From Treponema sp. (GTDB lineage: Bacteria; Spirochaetota; Spirochaetia; Treponematales; Treponemataceae), in NCBI GenBank assembly GCA_017548565.1, contig JAFYZU010000050.1, forward strand, positions 1 through 64,000: a stretch of 64,000 nt of DNA, written 5' to 3'. A program made the position numbers and the translations under genes. Shown here one piece after another: positions 31,765 through 40,119 of the stretch. The notes beneath the pieces were generated by a model, which was not told the DNA's origin, did not search any database, and saw only the letters and a list, made by a program, of their open reading frames with translations. The first letter of the stretch is position 1, and every line of letters starts with the position of its first letter.

Positions 31765-33678
31765 ATGGCAGTTAAATCTACTGCGGATGTTAAAAAATCA
31801 GAATCCGCAAAAACAAATTCATCAGCAAAAACAACAAAGGCCGCTGTTTATGATGAGAGCAGTATCCAGCATCTTGAGGGGCTTGAGCATATCCGTTTAA
31901 GACCGGGTATGTATATTGGTTCTCTTGGAGACGGAAGCAATGAAAACGACGGTATTTATATCCTCCTTAAAGAAGGAATTGATAACGCAGTAGATGAATT
32001 TTCACAGGGATTCGGAAAAAAGATCGATATAGAAATTAAAGACGGTCGGGTAAAAATCCGTGACTATGGACGAGGCATCCCTCTTGGAAAGCTGGAGGAT
32101 TGTGTTTCAAACGTAAATACCGGCGCAAAATATAACAATAATGTATTTAAACAGGCTATCGGTATGAATGGTGTCGGAATTAAGGCAACAAATGCACTTT
32201 CTTCGTATTTTCGTGCTGCATCTGTCCGTGACGGTAAAATGGCTGTCGTTGAATATAAAAAGGGTGAAAAAATCAGCTCTAAAACCGGCAATGCTAAGCC
32301 TGGAACTCCGAATGGTACATATCTTGAATTTGAACCTGATAATGAACTGTTTAAGAAGTATCAGTTCAATATGGAATATGTCGAAAAACGTTTATGGAAT
32401 TATGCCTATCTTAATCCCGGATTAAGCCTCAGATGCAATGGTAAAGAATATCTGAGTAAAAACGGTATTCAGGATCTTCTTCAGAATGAGATGGGCGGTG
32501 CAGATAAAGCGCTTTATAATCTTTTTAATTACAAGGGACAGAATCTTGAATTTGTTTTAACTCATGGTGCAAGTCTTGATAAATTTGTATATTCGTTTGT
32601 AAACGGTCAGAGCACTGAGGATGGAGGTACGCATGTTACTTCATTCCTCGATGGATTTACAAAGGGTGTAAATGATTTTTTCAAGAAGGATTATGATATA
32701 CGTGATGTAACAAGCGGGCTTTATGTTGCACTTAAAATCGGTCTTGATAATCCGATGTTTACTTCTCAGACAAAGAACAAGCTTGGAAACGTTGAAATTC
32801 GTGCTCCTATAATAAAGGAAGTACAGATTGCAGTAGATGATTTTTTACGTCACAATCCGGATATTGCAGGAATTCTTGAAGAAAAGATTCTTAAAAATCA
32901 GAAGGCTCGTGCAGAAATAAATAATGTTACTGAAAAGCAGATTAAAGAAGCAGCAAAATCAGTAATGATGAAAATCCCTAAATTAAAGGACTGTCGTTAT
33001 CATGTACAGGACGGTGAAAAGGGTGCAAACTCAATGATTTTCATTACCGAGGGTGATTCTGCGACCGGTACTATGACACATGCAAGGGATGTTTCTTATC
33101 AGGCAATATTCAGTTTGCGTGGAAAGCCTGAAAATATGTATGGAAGAAAGAAATCGGCTCTTTTCGAAAACGAAGAATTGAAGAACCTTACCTTCAGTCT
33201 TGGTGTTCAAAAAGATATTGAAGATTTACGTTATGATAAAATCATTATTGCAACCGATGCCGATAATGACGGTTATCATATCCGTAATCTTATAATGACT
33301 TATCTTCTTTTATATTTTGAAGAGCTTATACTTAAAGGTCATGTTTACATTCTTGAAACTCCTCTTTTCCGTGTAAGAAACAAGCAGAAAACGGTTTACT
33401 GTTATTCAGAAGAAAGCCGCGATAAAGAGCTTGCTTCAATGCGTGGGGCTGAGGTTACACGATTCAAGGGATTAGGAGAAATTAATCCAAGCGAATTCGG
33501 TCAGTTTATTTTTCCTAGAAAGGAAGGTGAATCGGAAGACAAGGGAATGCATCTTACTCCGGTAAGCATTCAGACTTTGAAAAATGTTCCGGAAGTTCTT
33601 AAATTCTATATGGGAAAAAATACTCCAGAACGAAAGGATTTTATTGTTCATCACCTTGCGGCTGAAATTGATGCTTAA
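31765..33678 (+). CDS. parE: DNA topoisomerase IV subunit B (type IIA, ParE-like)
   Basis: Protein of 637 aa, the length of ParE or a short GyrB. The ATPase domain shows RLRPGMYIGS, LLKEGIDNAVDEF (the Mg-binding Asn), DYGRGIPLG and IGMNGVGIKATNALS. The TOPRIM part shows ITEGDSATGT and ATDADNDGYHIRNL. The start is set at ATG 31765, after the G-rich GGGGTGGG; an in-frame GTG at 31756 lies inside that site. The N-terminal 25 residues are a Lys/Ser/Thr-rich tail. The matching A subunit (34277-36196) is on the opposite strand facing it. A separate gyrase is expected elsewhere, so I call this ParE, but GyrB cannot be excluded on sequence alone. Its TAA overlaps the YigZ stop. Confidence 0.9.
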   Translation: MAVKSTADVKKSESAKTNSSAKTTKAAVYDESSIQHLEGLEHIRLRPGMYIGSLGDGSNENDGIYILLKEGIDNAVDEFSQGFGKKIDIEIKDGRVKIRDYGRGIPLGKLEDCVSNVNTGAKYNNNVFKQAIGMNGVGIKATNALSSYFRAASVRDGKMAVVEYKKGEKISSKTGNAKPGTPNGTYLEFEPDNELFKKYQFNMEYVEKRLWNYAYLNPGLSLRCNGKEYLSKNGIQDLLQNEMGGADKALYNLFNYKGQNLEFVLTHGASLDKFVYSFVNGQSTEDGGTHVTSFLDGFTKGVNDFFKKDYDIRDVTSGLYVALKIGLDNPMFTSQTKNKLGNVEIRAPIIKEVQIAVDDFLRHNPDIAGILEEKILKNQKARAEINNVTEKQIKEAAKSVMMKIPKLKDCRYHVQDGEKGANSMIFITEGDSATGTMTHARDVSYQAIFSLRGKPENMYGRKKSALFENEELKNLTFSLGVQKDIEDLRYDKIIIATDADNDGYHIRNLIMTYLLLYFEELILKGHVYILETPLFRVRNKQKTVYCYSEESRDKELASMRGAEVTRFKGLGEINPSEFGQFIFPRKEGESEDKGMHLTPVSIQTLKNVPEVLKFYMGKNTPERKDFIVHHLAAEIDA

Positions 33679-34271
33679 AGCCTGATTTTTCCGTTCGAAA
33701 GATTTAATAGAATTTTTGAAAAACCCTCAAACTGGTCAGCTTTTATGCGGCCGGTGATTTTTATCTGCGTTTCAAACTGTTCCTGAAGCTCAAATAATGT
33801 AAAACTTTCGAAATTGTTTTTTATAAGCTTATAAAGTGAATAATCGCACGAAAAAGAAAAATCTTTTTTTTCAATGAGCTCACAGAAAGCATTTTCGTTA
33901 CCGGCTTTTTCGATTACCTGCTTTGCACCGCCCGAATAGGCTTTTACAAGTCCTCCGGTTCCCAGCAGCGTACCTCCAAACCATCGTGTAACTGTGAGCA
34001 TAACATTAGTACAGTTACGTCCTTTTAAAACATCAAGAACAGGACGGCCTGCAGTTCCAGAGGGTTCTCCGTCATCACTCATGCCTTGAATCTGTCCGGT
34101 GTTTCCAATTATGAAAGCATGAACTACATGAGTAGAGTCAGGATATTTTTCTTTCTGTGTTTTTATGATATCACGTGCCTGATTCTGCGATTCTATGGGA
34201 ATTAATTCTGATAAAAAACGCGAACCTTTGATTTTTTCTTCAAATTCAACTTTTTTTGTCAGAATATCCAT
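33675..34271 (-). CDS. YigZ/IMPACT-family protein
   Basis: Protein of 198 aa. The N-terminal UPF0029 domain has SRFLSELIPIESQNQARDII, HVVHAFIIG, MSDDGEPSGTAGRPVLDVL and TRWFGGTLLGTGGLVKAY, all strong family marks. The C-terminal DUF1949 half follows (about 135-198). YigZ relatives are linked to translation control and the eukaryotic member is IMPACT, but the bacterial function is not settled. It follows parC with a 5-bp gap on the same strand. At its 3' end it meets parE, and the two stop codons overlap (TTAA at 33675-33678). Confidence 0.9.
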   Translation of the reverse strand: MDILTKKVEFEEKIKGSRFLSELIPIESQNQARDIIKTQKEKYPDSTHVVHAFIIGNTGQIQGMSDDGEPSGTAGRPVLDVLKGRNCTNVMLTVTRWFGGTLLGTGGLVKAYSGGAKQVIEKAGNENAFCELIEKKDFSFSCDYSLYKLIKNNFESFTLFELQEQFETQIKITGRIKADQFEGFSKILLNLSNGKIRL

Positions 34272-34276
34272 AGCCG

Positions 34277-36196
34277 CTATGCTTTTTGTGCAACAGTAAT
34301 TGTCTGAACTTCTTTCGAAGTAACTCTTACACCTTTTGCTTTAAGTGATTTTTCTTCATAATCCTGAGCCTTGAACTTTTCGGTAAGAACCTTAAGACGA
34401 GGTTTCTTTACATAATTCAGGGCAAATTCAAATTCTTTTCTTGTATCGATATGAAGAACTTCACAGCCGTCCGGTGCAAAGAAATAATCTCTGTTCATTA
34501 TGTAGCCGGCGATTTTACATCGTTTGATATAAACAAACTGTGTTGCAGGATCACGGTAAATTACGGTAAACAGCACTTTTGAAAGACTTTCTTTGTCTGC
34601 AAATCCGCAGTATCTTAAGCCAGGTCCTGTGAACAGTTTTTTCGGACATTCAGAAACAGAGAAAATTCCGCTTTTACGTACATAAAGAATTTTATCATAT
34701 GGAGTAACCTTGAACTGTTCTTCACCGCCTGGAACTTCAATTCCAAGATAGCCGGATTTTTCATCGTAACGTAAAGGAGTATCGCGTTTTGTAACAGCTT
34801 TAACATCGACCGTATTGATGTTTGTAATTTCTGTTTTTCGCTGTAAATCCTCTGCGTTGAGTTTCTTCTCAATTCCGTCAAGCCAGGAAATAGCATAGGC
34901 AACAAGATTTTTAAGGAGCTTATTGATTTCCTTTATTCTTTCGTTGATTGCCTCGACCTCCTGCTTGTTTTTATTCATATCATAAAGGGAAATCCTTCTG
35001 ATAGGGATTTTAAGAAGATGGTCTACATCCTCGTCGGTAATGGCCCGGATAAGTTCTGCCTTAAATGGAACAAAGCCTGCCTTTACTGCCTGAACAACGC
35101 CTTCTTCTGTCTTCTGCTGTTCAATTTTTTTATAGATTCTTTCTTCAACGAAAATGCGTTCAAGGGTTCTCAGATGAAGCTTTTCCATCAGTTCTGCACG
35201 TTCAAGTTCAAGTTCTTTTTTAAGAATGCCTGTAAGCTGTTTAGAGTGATATTCAATTACCTGAGTACAAGTCATCTGAACCGGCATATTGTCTTTAATT
35301 ACAAGAAGGTTGCAGTAAATTGTCTGTTCACATTCAGTAAATGCATAAAGTGAATCGATTACATCCTTCGTATAAACACCACGTGCCAGTTTTATTTCGA
35401 TATTAACTTTGTCTGAAGTATAATCCTGGATTGATGAGATTTTTACCTTTCCGTTTTTAGCGGCTTTTTCAACTGAATCGCAGAGACTTTCTGTAGTAGA
35501 ACCATACGGAAGCTCGGTGATTACGATTTTCTTATCATCACTTGTATCCATTTTTGCCCGTGTGATGATTTTTCCAAGTCCGTCCTGATAATCACTTACA
35601 TCAATAAGACCACCTGTAGGAAAATCAGGATAGAGTGTAAATTTTTCACCGCGAAGGCATTTTCGTTCTGCATCAATTACTTCGTGAATGTTATGACTCA
35701 AAATATAAGTGCTCATTCCGACAGCAATACCTTCTGCACCAAGAATTAAAACAAGAGGAAGCTTTGCACTGAAGGTAACAGGTTCAACATCACGGCTGTC
35801 ATAAGTTTCTACATAAGGTGTGATTTTTGGATTTGTATTTAAAATATCCTTTGTAATTCCACGGAGACGGCATTCAATATAACGGCCTGCAGAAGCCCCG
35901 TCACCTGTGAGCATGTTTCCGAAGTTTCCCTGCCTGTCGATGAATAAATCCTTATTTGCAAGATTAACAAGAGCAGTATAGATTGAAGAATCACCATGAG
36001 GATGATAAGCCATTACTTTTCCGACAACATTTGCAACTTTTACGAAACGTCCGTCATCATTTTTTATAAGAGTATGAATGATTCTTCGCTGAACAGGTTT
36101 GAATCCGTCGGTAATTTCAGGAATAGCTCTGTCGCGAATTACATAACTTGCATATTGAATAAAGTTTGAATCAAAAAGATTTTTTACGTAAGCCAT
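34277..36196 (-). CDS. parC: DNA topoisomerase IV subunit A (ParC-like)
   Basis: Protein of 639 aa. The breakage-reunion domain is clear: IPEITDGFKPVQRRIIHTL, VGKVMAYHPHGDSSIYTAL (quinolone region), DRQGNFGN and DGASAGRYIECRL with the active-site Tyr. It is shorter than GyrA (about 800-870 aa); the C-terminal part has strands such as PLRYDEKSGYLGIEVPG but no GyrA box, which favours ParC. In the quinolone region the Ser after HPHGD is kept, while Thr sits where most enzymes have Asp or Glu. A GGGTGG site precedes the ATG. It forms an operon with the YigZ gene and faces parE. Confidence 0.9.
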   Translation of the reverse strand: MAYVKNLFDSNFIQYASYVIRDRAIPEITDGFKPVQRRIIHTLIKNDDGRFVKVANVVGKVMAYHPHGDSSIYTALVNLANKDLFIDRQGNFGNMLTGDGASAGRYIECRLRGITKDILNTNPKITPYVETYDSRDVEPVTFSAKLPLVLILGAEGIAVGMSTYILSHNIHEVIDAERKCLRGEKFTLYPDFPTGGLIDVSDYQDGLGKIITRAKMDTSDDKKIVITELPYGSTTESLCDSVEKAAKNGKVKISSIQDYTSDKVNIEIKLARGVYTKDVIDSLYAFTECEQTIYCNLLVIKDNMPVQMTCTQVIEYHSKQLTGILKKELELERAELMEKLHLRTLERIFVEERIYKKIEQQKTEEGVVQAVKAGFVPFKAELIRAITDEDVDHLLKIPIRRISLYDMNKNKQEVEAINERIKEINKLLKNLVAYAISWLDGIEKKLNAEDLQRKTEITNINTVDVKAVTKRDTPLRYDEKSGYLGIEVPGGEEQFKVTPYDKILYVRKSGIFSVSECPKKLFTGPGLRYCGFADKESLSKVLFTVIYRDPATQFVYIKRCKIAGYIMNRDYFFAPDGCEVLHIDTRKEFEFALNYVKKPRLKVLTEKFKAQDYEEKSLKAKGVRVTSKEVQTITVAQKA

Positions 36197-36339
36197 TTTT
36201 CCACCCGTAAATATTATAAATGAAAACAGCTAAAAAGTGAAGACATTATGGAATTAATACTTGTAAAAATTGTTTTACGTTCAACATAATCTGTTTTTTT
36301 TATTCATCTTTTGTTATAATTTATGAGAAGGAATTAATT

Positions 36340-37200
36340 ATGCATATCGGATATCATGAATCTACAAGTGACGGATTATATTGTCTTGGAACAGAGGCTT
36401 TGAGTGTCGGAGCAGATACGTTTGCGTTTTTTACGAGAAATCCACGAGGGGGAAGTGCAAAACCTGTTGATAAAGAGGATGCAGAAAGATTGAATGCATT
36501 CATGAAAGATAATAATTTTGCACCACCGGTAGCCCATGCGCCGTATACGATGAATCCGTGCTCTGCTAACGAAGGATTAAGACAGTTTGCACTTCAGATG
36601 ATGACAGATGATTTTCTCAGGCTTGAATATACACCGGGATGTTTTTATAACTTTCATCCGGGTAGCCATACAGGGCAGGGAAGTGAAACCGGTATTGCAT
36701 TGACTTCTTCTTTAATCGCCGAGGCATTTTCGATTGCAGAAAAACAGGCCGGTGAGCTTCATACTGTTCTTTTGATTGAAACAATGGCAGGAAAAGGCTC
36801 GGAAATAGGACGAACCTTTGAAGAGGTAAAACAGATTATTACGCTTGCAGAAGAAAAATACGGATCGTCCCTTGAAAAGAAGCTTGGTGTCTGTCTCGAT
36901 ACCTGTCATATCTGGGATGGAGGTTATGATATCGTTAATAATCTTGATGATGTAATTACTGAATTTGATAAAATCATCGGATTAAAGAATCTTCGTGCAG
37001 TTCATCTTAATGACAGCATGAATGAACTCGGCTCGCATAAGGACCGTCATGAAAAAATAGGAAAGGGTAAAATAGGTCTTGAAGCGTTGAGTCGTGTTAC
37101 AAAGCATGCTGCACTTAAAAATCTTCCGTTTATTCTTGAAACTCCAAATGAAAAAGAAGGCTACAGGGAAGAAATCAGGATTTTAAGGGAGATGGAATAA
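36340..37200 (+). CDS. nfo: Endonuclease IV
   Basis: Protein of 286 aa. Nfo cuts DNA at abasic sites in base-excision repair and carries three zinc ions. Family blocks are VAHAPYTMNP, FHPGSHTGQG, LLIETMAGKGSE, VCLDTCHIWDGGYD and VHLNDSMNELGSHKDRHE...GKGKIG, with the His, Glu and Asp ligands in place. The length is typical. The ribosome site GAGAAGG precedes the ATG, and a TATAAT box at 36315-36320 is likely the -10. Its last 40 bases overlap the end of the outer-membrane gene on the other strand. Adjacent parC is divergent. Confidence 0.95.
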   Translation: MHIGYHESTSDGLYCLGTEALSVGADTFAFFTRNPRGGSAKPVDKEDAERLNAFMKDNNFAPPVAHAPYTMNPCSANEGLRQFALQMMTDDFLRLEYTPGCFYNFHPGSHTGQGSETGIALTSSLIAEAFSIAEKQAGELHTVLLIETMAGKGSEIGRTFEEVKQIITLAEEKYGSSLEKKLGVCLDTCHIWDGGYDIVNNLDDVITEFDKIIGLKNLRAVHLNDSMNELGSHKDRHEKIGKGKIGLEALSRVTKHAALKNLPFILETPNEKEGYREEIRILREME

Positions 37201-38546
37201 AAGCTGTTCAGTAAATATTGTGCTTCAAATTCTGAATTGATTTTTGTTTTATTCTTTCTTTTTGTATCCTGTAGAAATTCAACAGTCGTTTCTGCACCTA
37301 AATTTATTTTTTCATTGCTGTCTTTAAGCTTAAAATCAAGTCTTGCATTTATTTTTTCTGTAGAACAGAATGCTTTATAATCCTCCGTAAAATCAAAGTA
37401 AACATTTGTATTCAGCGTAAATGAAATAAAATTTGTATTGAACCAAAGCTTTGTTAATAAATCAATGTCCGAAAACTGTATTTTATATTGACTGAAATCT
37501 TTTTTATTCATAATAAGCTTTGAATTTATGCTTGTGTTTAAGGAAAAATTATTTTTATTTATTTTAATTCCTGATGAATTTTTGATGTAATGTTCTCTGT
37601 CATAAAGATCAATCTTTGCAAAGGTTGTAGAGCCGAACGAAAAATGAGGTACAGGATTTTTAATCTGAAAATTTCCCTTAAGAAGAAGCTGCGATTCATA
37701 GGTTTTCGAGGCGCTTGTAAATATTTCAGTGCCCGGAATTAAAAAAGCGCTTAGATTAAAAATCATGTTTTTTACGGACAATGAGTTTTCTGATTTAAAT
37801 GCCGTTTGAAGTTCTGCAAAAGGATTTGTATAAAAAAAGACTGTAAAAACCGACGAAAAGCTTTTATTTGAAAACCCTGTTTGAAAAAGTGAATCAAAAC
37901 TCCGGTTGTCTGAATAATAAGGCTCGCTAAACCAGGATGTCTGATTTTTGTGATAAAAAGGAAAAAGTCCTGCATAAAATGATAATGAAAGCGTTGAATC
38001 ATTAATTTTAAAATGTGCATAGCTGTTTGAAGCATAAAGCGGAAGATGATTGTCGCCTTTATTCATATCTGCATAAATCATTAGAAACTGATTTCCCGCT
38101 TTCGACAGTATTCTATCTTTATTTTTATATTCAAGCGCAGTGATAATTGAAAGGGGGGCTGAGAAAACCTTTCCGGCATGTGAAGCTTTCAGAGGGATGA
38201 TTTCTGTCTGTGCATTTGAAAACGGAGAAACTGAACTTGAAAGAACCGGTGCATTAAGCTTTGAAAATATTCCGTAATTTGAAAGATTTCCGGTCAGAAG
38301 TTCAAAGCTCCATGGTATTTTATTATCTTCAAGAGTAAAGCCTGCCGAAACATTGCAGTTTTTATCAGTAAAGGTTGAATTAACTTTAATTGAATTCAAA
38401 TCAAGATTAAAGTCATACAGTACGTTTCCCGATTTTTTTGAACCGCTGATTGTTACCGAATTTGAAAGTTTTTTCATCGGATAAGCGTTGTTCAAAATCA
38501 GATGTGAGTTAAAAATAAAAGCAATTAACCATATTATTTTCTTCAT
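37161..38546 (-). CDS. Probable outer-membrane barrel or surface protein
   Basis: Protein of 461 aa, not recognised. The N-terminus is hydrophobic (IIWLIAFIFNSHLIL) and looks like a signal peptide. The rest is rich in Asn, Ser, Phe and Lys with alternating strands (FSSVFTVFFYTNPFAEL, FISFTLNTNVYFDF, INARLDFKLKDS), consistent with a large barrel. It ends in SISLKILISSL rather than an aromatic residue. The reading frame is long and intact, and no gene on the other strand explains it, so I take it as real. Its final 40 bases overlap nfo tail to tail. A run of six G bases (six C on its own strand) occurs at about 38154-38159. Confidence 0.6.
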   Translation of the reverse strand: MKKIIWLIAFIFNSHLILNNAYPMKKLSNSVTISGSKKSGNVLYDFNLDLNSIKVNSTFTDKNCNVSAGFTLEDNKIPWSFELLTGNLSNYGIFSKLNAPVLSSSVSPFSNAQTEIIPLKASHAGKVFSAPLSIITALEYKNKDRILSKAGNQFLMIYADMNKGDNHLPLYASNSYAHFKINDSTLSLSFYAGLFPFYHKNQTSWFSEPYYSDNRSFDSLFQTGFSNKSFSSVFTVFFYTNPFAELQTAFKSENSLSVKNMIFNLSAFLIPGTEIFTSASKTYESQLLLKGNFQIKNPVPHFSFGSTTFAKIDLYDREHYIKNSSGIKINKNNFSLNTSINSKLIMNKKDFSQYKIQFSDIDLLTKLWFNTNFISFTLNTNVYFDFTEDYKAFCSTEKINARLDFKLKDSNEKINLGAETTVEFLQDTKRKNKTKINSEFEAQYLLNSFYSISLKILISSL

Positions 38547-38609
38547 ATATAGTTAATTGCTTAGATTTACAAAAAAAGGAAGTTTTTTGACGATTTTTAT
38601 TAAATTTTT

Positions 38610-39446
38610 TTAATTTTTTGTGCTTGTTACGTAACTGCCGGCCTTGGAAAAATCTTTAATCTGATTAATCTTTGTCATCCAGTATTCTGCTTCGCTTTTT
38701 GTAGTATATGGACCGACTCTTACGCGATAGAAAAGTCTGCTGTTTGCATCTTCAAAAGTGAATATATCTGCAAGAATCTTGTTTGAATCTAAAGTTGTAC
38801 GTGCATTTTCTGCAGTCTTTTTGTTTGTATATGAGGCAACCTGTACCCAGTAACGGGTAATTGCTTTTGCAGGTGCAGATGCTTTTGGTGCTTCTTTTTT
38901 TGCAGCCTGAACTTTAGGTTCTGTTTTAACTGCAGATGGAGCTGATGTCTTTGGTTTTGAATCTGCTTTTGTAACAGATGGAGCAGTCTGTTTTACCGAT
39001 GCTGCCTTTTCCTGTTTTTCTGCTTCTGCTGCAGAAACCTTTGCAACTGCCTGAGATCTTTCTTCTGTTTCAATCACCGGTTGAACTGTTTCTGTATTTG
39101 CAATAACAGCATCCTCGTTTACCGAAGAAATATTTTCTGAGCGTAAGGCTTTAAGATCGATTGTTTTTCCATCACTTGGAGTCATATCATAAAAACTTGT
39201 ATTATTAGAAACTATTACAAGATCATTTACGCTTTGGGTTCCGTCGAATCCTTCGTTTACCGAAGAAGTTTTGTTTGTTTCCGATGGAGCGGGAGCAGTA
39301 ACGTAATTTTCTTCTGCAGGTCGTCTAAGATTTTCGTTTTTTGTATATGCTTCAGATGGTTTGAAGAACATCATTCCAAAACCTATTACTACAAGTAAAA
39401 ATACGCCTGCCGCAGCAATAATCCATAATGTTTTTTTCTGTTCCAT
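38610..39446 (-). CDS. Membrane-anchored SPOR-domain protein
   Basis: Protein of 278 aa. Residues about 6-26 (LWIIAAAGVFLLVVIGFGMMFF) are one membrane helix after a short cytoplasmic start. A long Ala/Lys/Ser/Pro linker follows, and the last 80 residues are a SPOR domain (RYWVQVASYTNKKTAENART, LFYRVRVGPYTTKSEAEYW). SPOR domains bind glycan strands stripped of stem peptides, marking sites of cell division. The start is set at ATG 39446, which has GAGGAAA just before it; the longer reading from 39488 would add 14 polar residues before the helix. No division genes adjoin it; coaE and polA lie 106 bp upstream on the same strand. Confidence 0.87.
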   Translation of the reverse strand: MEQKKTLWIIAAAGVFLLVVIGFGMMFFKPSEAYTKNENLRRPAEENYVTAPAPSETNKTSSVNEGFDGTQSVNDLVIVSNNTSFYDMTPSDGKTIDLKALRSENISSVNEDAVIANTETVQPVIETEERSQAVAKVSAAEAEKQEKAASVKQTAPSVTKADSKPKTSAPSAVKTEPKVQAAKKEAPKASAPAKAITRYWVQVASYTNKKTAENARTTLDSNKILADIFTFEDANSRLFYRVRVGPYTTKSEAEYWMTKINQIKDFSKAGSYVTSTKN

Positions 39447-39552
39447 AATTTCCTCTTTGCACCGGCTTTGTAAATTCATGCCGGCCACCTTATTAAAAAT
39501 ATCGGATTATGGAAAAATAAGTTTAGAACAATTTTATTTTTTATTTTATAAC

Positions 39553-40119
39553 CTAATTGTTCCAGATAAAAATCGGAACTGAAAATTTCTGATATTCTTT
39601 GAGAAGATTTCTTTGATTTTTAAATCGTTTAAGAATTTGTTTTAATGGAAGACGATCTCTTTTTTTTGCACGGATTAATCTTTTCAAAAAAGGAGCCTTT
39701 ATATAATATATTTTCTGACACAGGTTCAAAAGCTCAGGAGTTTTGTAAAGCACGGTAGCATTGATAATCACCTTGTCGTTTTTATTTATGAATTCTTTTG
39801 TTTTTCTGATTACATAAGGATATACAAGCATTTCCTGTTTTTTTAATAGGGATGGGTCAGAAAATAAAAGCTTTCCGAGTGCCTTTCTGTCAATCTGATT
39901 TTTTGTCTTATCGTCTGTAAGGATATTGATTCCATGTTTTTGTGCATCCTTTGAAAAAGTTTCATATATTGTTTGTGAAAGCTCATCTATTGCCTGATGA
40001 ACAAGAATGTCTGCGTCTATGCTTTTCCATCCGTCGTTTTCGAAAATTGAACATACGAAATTCTTGCCGCTTGCCATCGGCCCTGTAACTGCGATTATCT
40101 GTTTTGCTGCATCAGCCAT
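39553..40119 (-). CDS. coaE: Dephospho-CoA kinase
   Basis: Protein of 188 aa. CoaE phosphorylates dephospho-CoA in the last step of CoA synthesis. The P-loop reads GPMASGKN (residues 13-20) where most CoaE have GGIGSGKS; DADILVHQAID and RKALGKLLFSDP are family marks. The start ATG 40119 has GGGAG before it and overlaps the polA stop, so translation is coupled; a longer frame from 40149 would overlap polA more. At 188 aa the protein is slightly short. The changed P-loop makes the assignment less than certain, but the family core is there. Confidence 0.8.
   Translation of the reverse strand: MADAAKQIIAVTGPMASGKNFVCSIFENDGWKSIDADILVHQAIDELSQTIYETFSKDAQKHGINILTDDKTKNQIDRKALGKLLFSDPSLLKKQEMLVYPYVIRKTKEFINKNDKVIINATVLYKTPELLNLCQKIYYIKAPFLKRLIRAKKRDRLPLKQILKRFKNQRNLLKEYQKFSVPIFIWNN

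Noticed and set aside
35018-35353. Plus-strand open frame inside parC
   Set aside because: Explained by parC on the other strand; no family features.
38154-38159. Six-G run inside the 37161-38546 gene as a coding phase-variation tract
   Set aside because: Six bases is short for slippage and the frame is intact; noted only.
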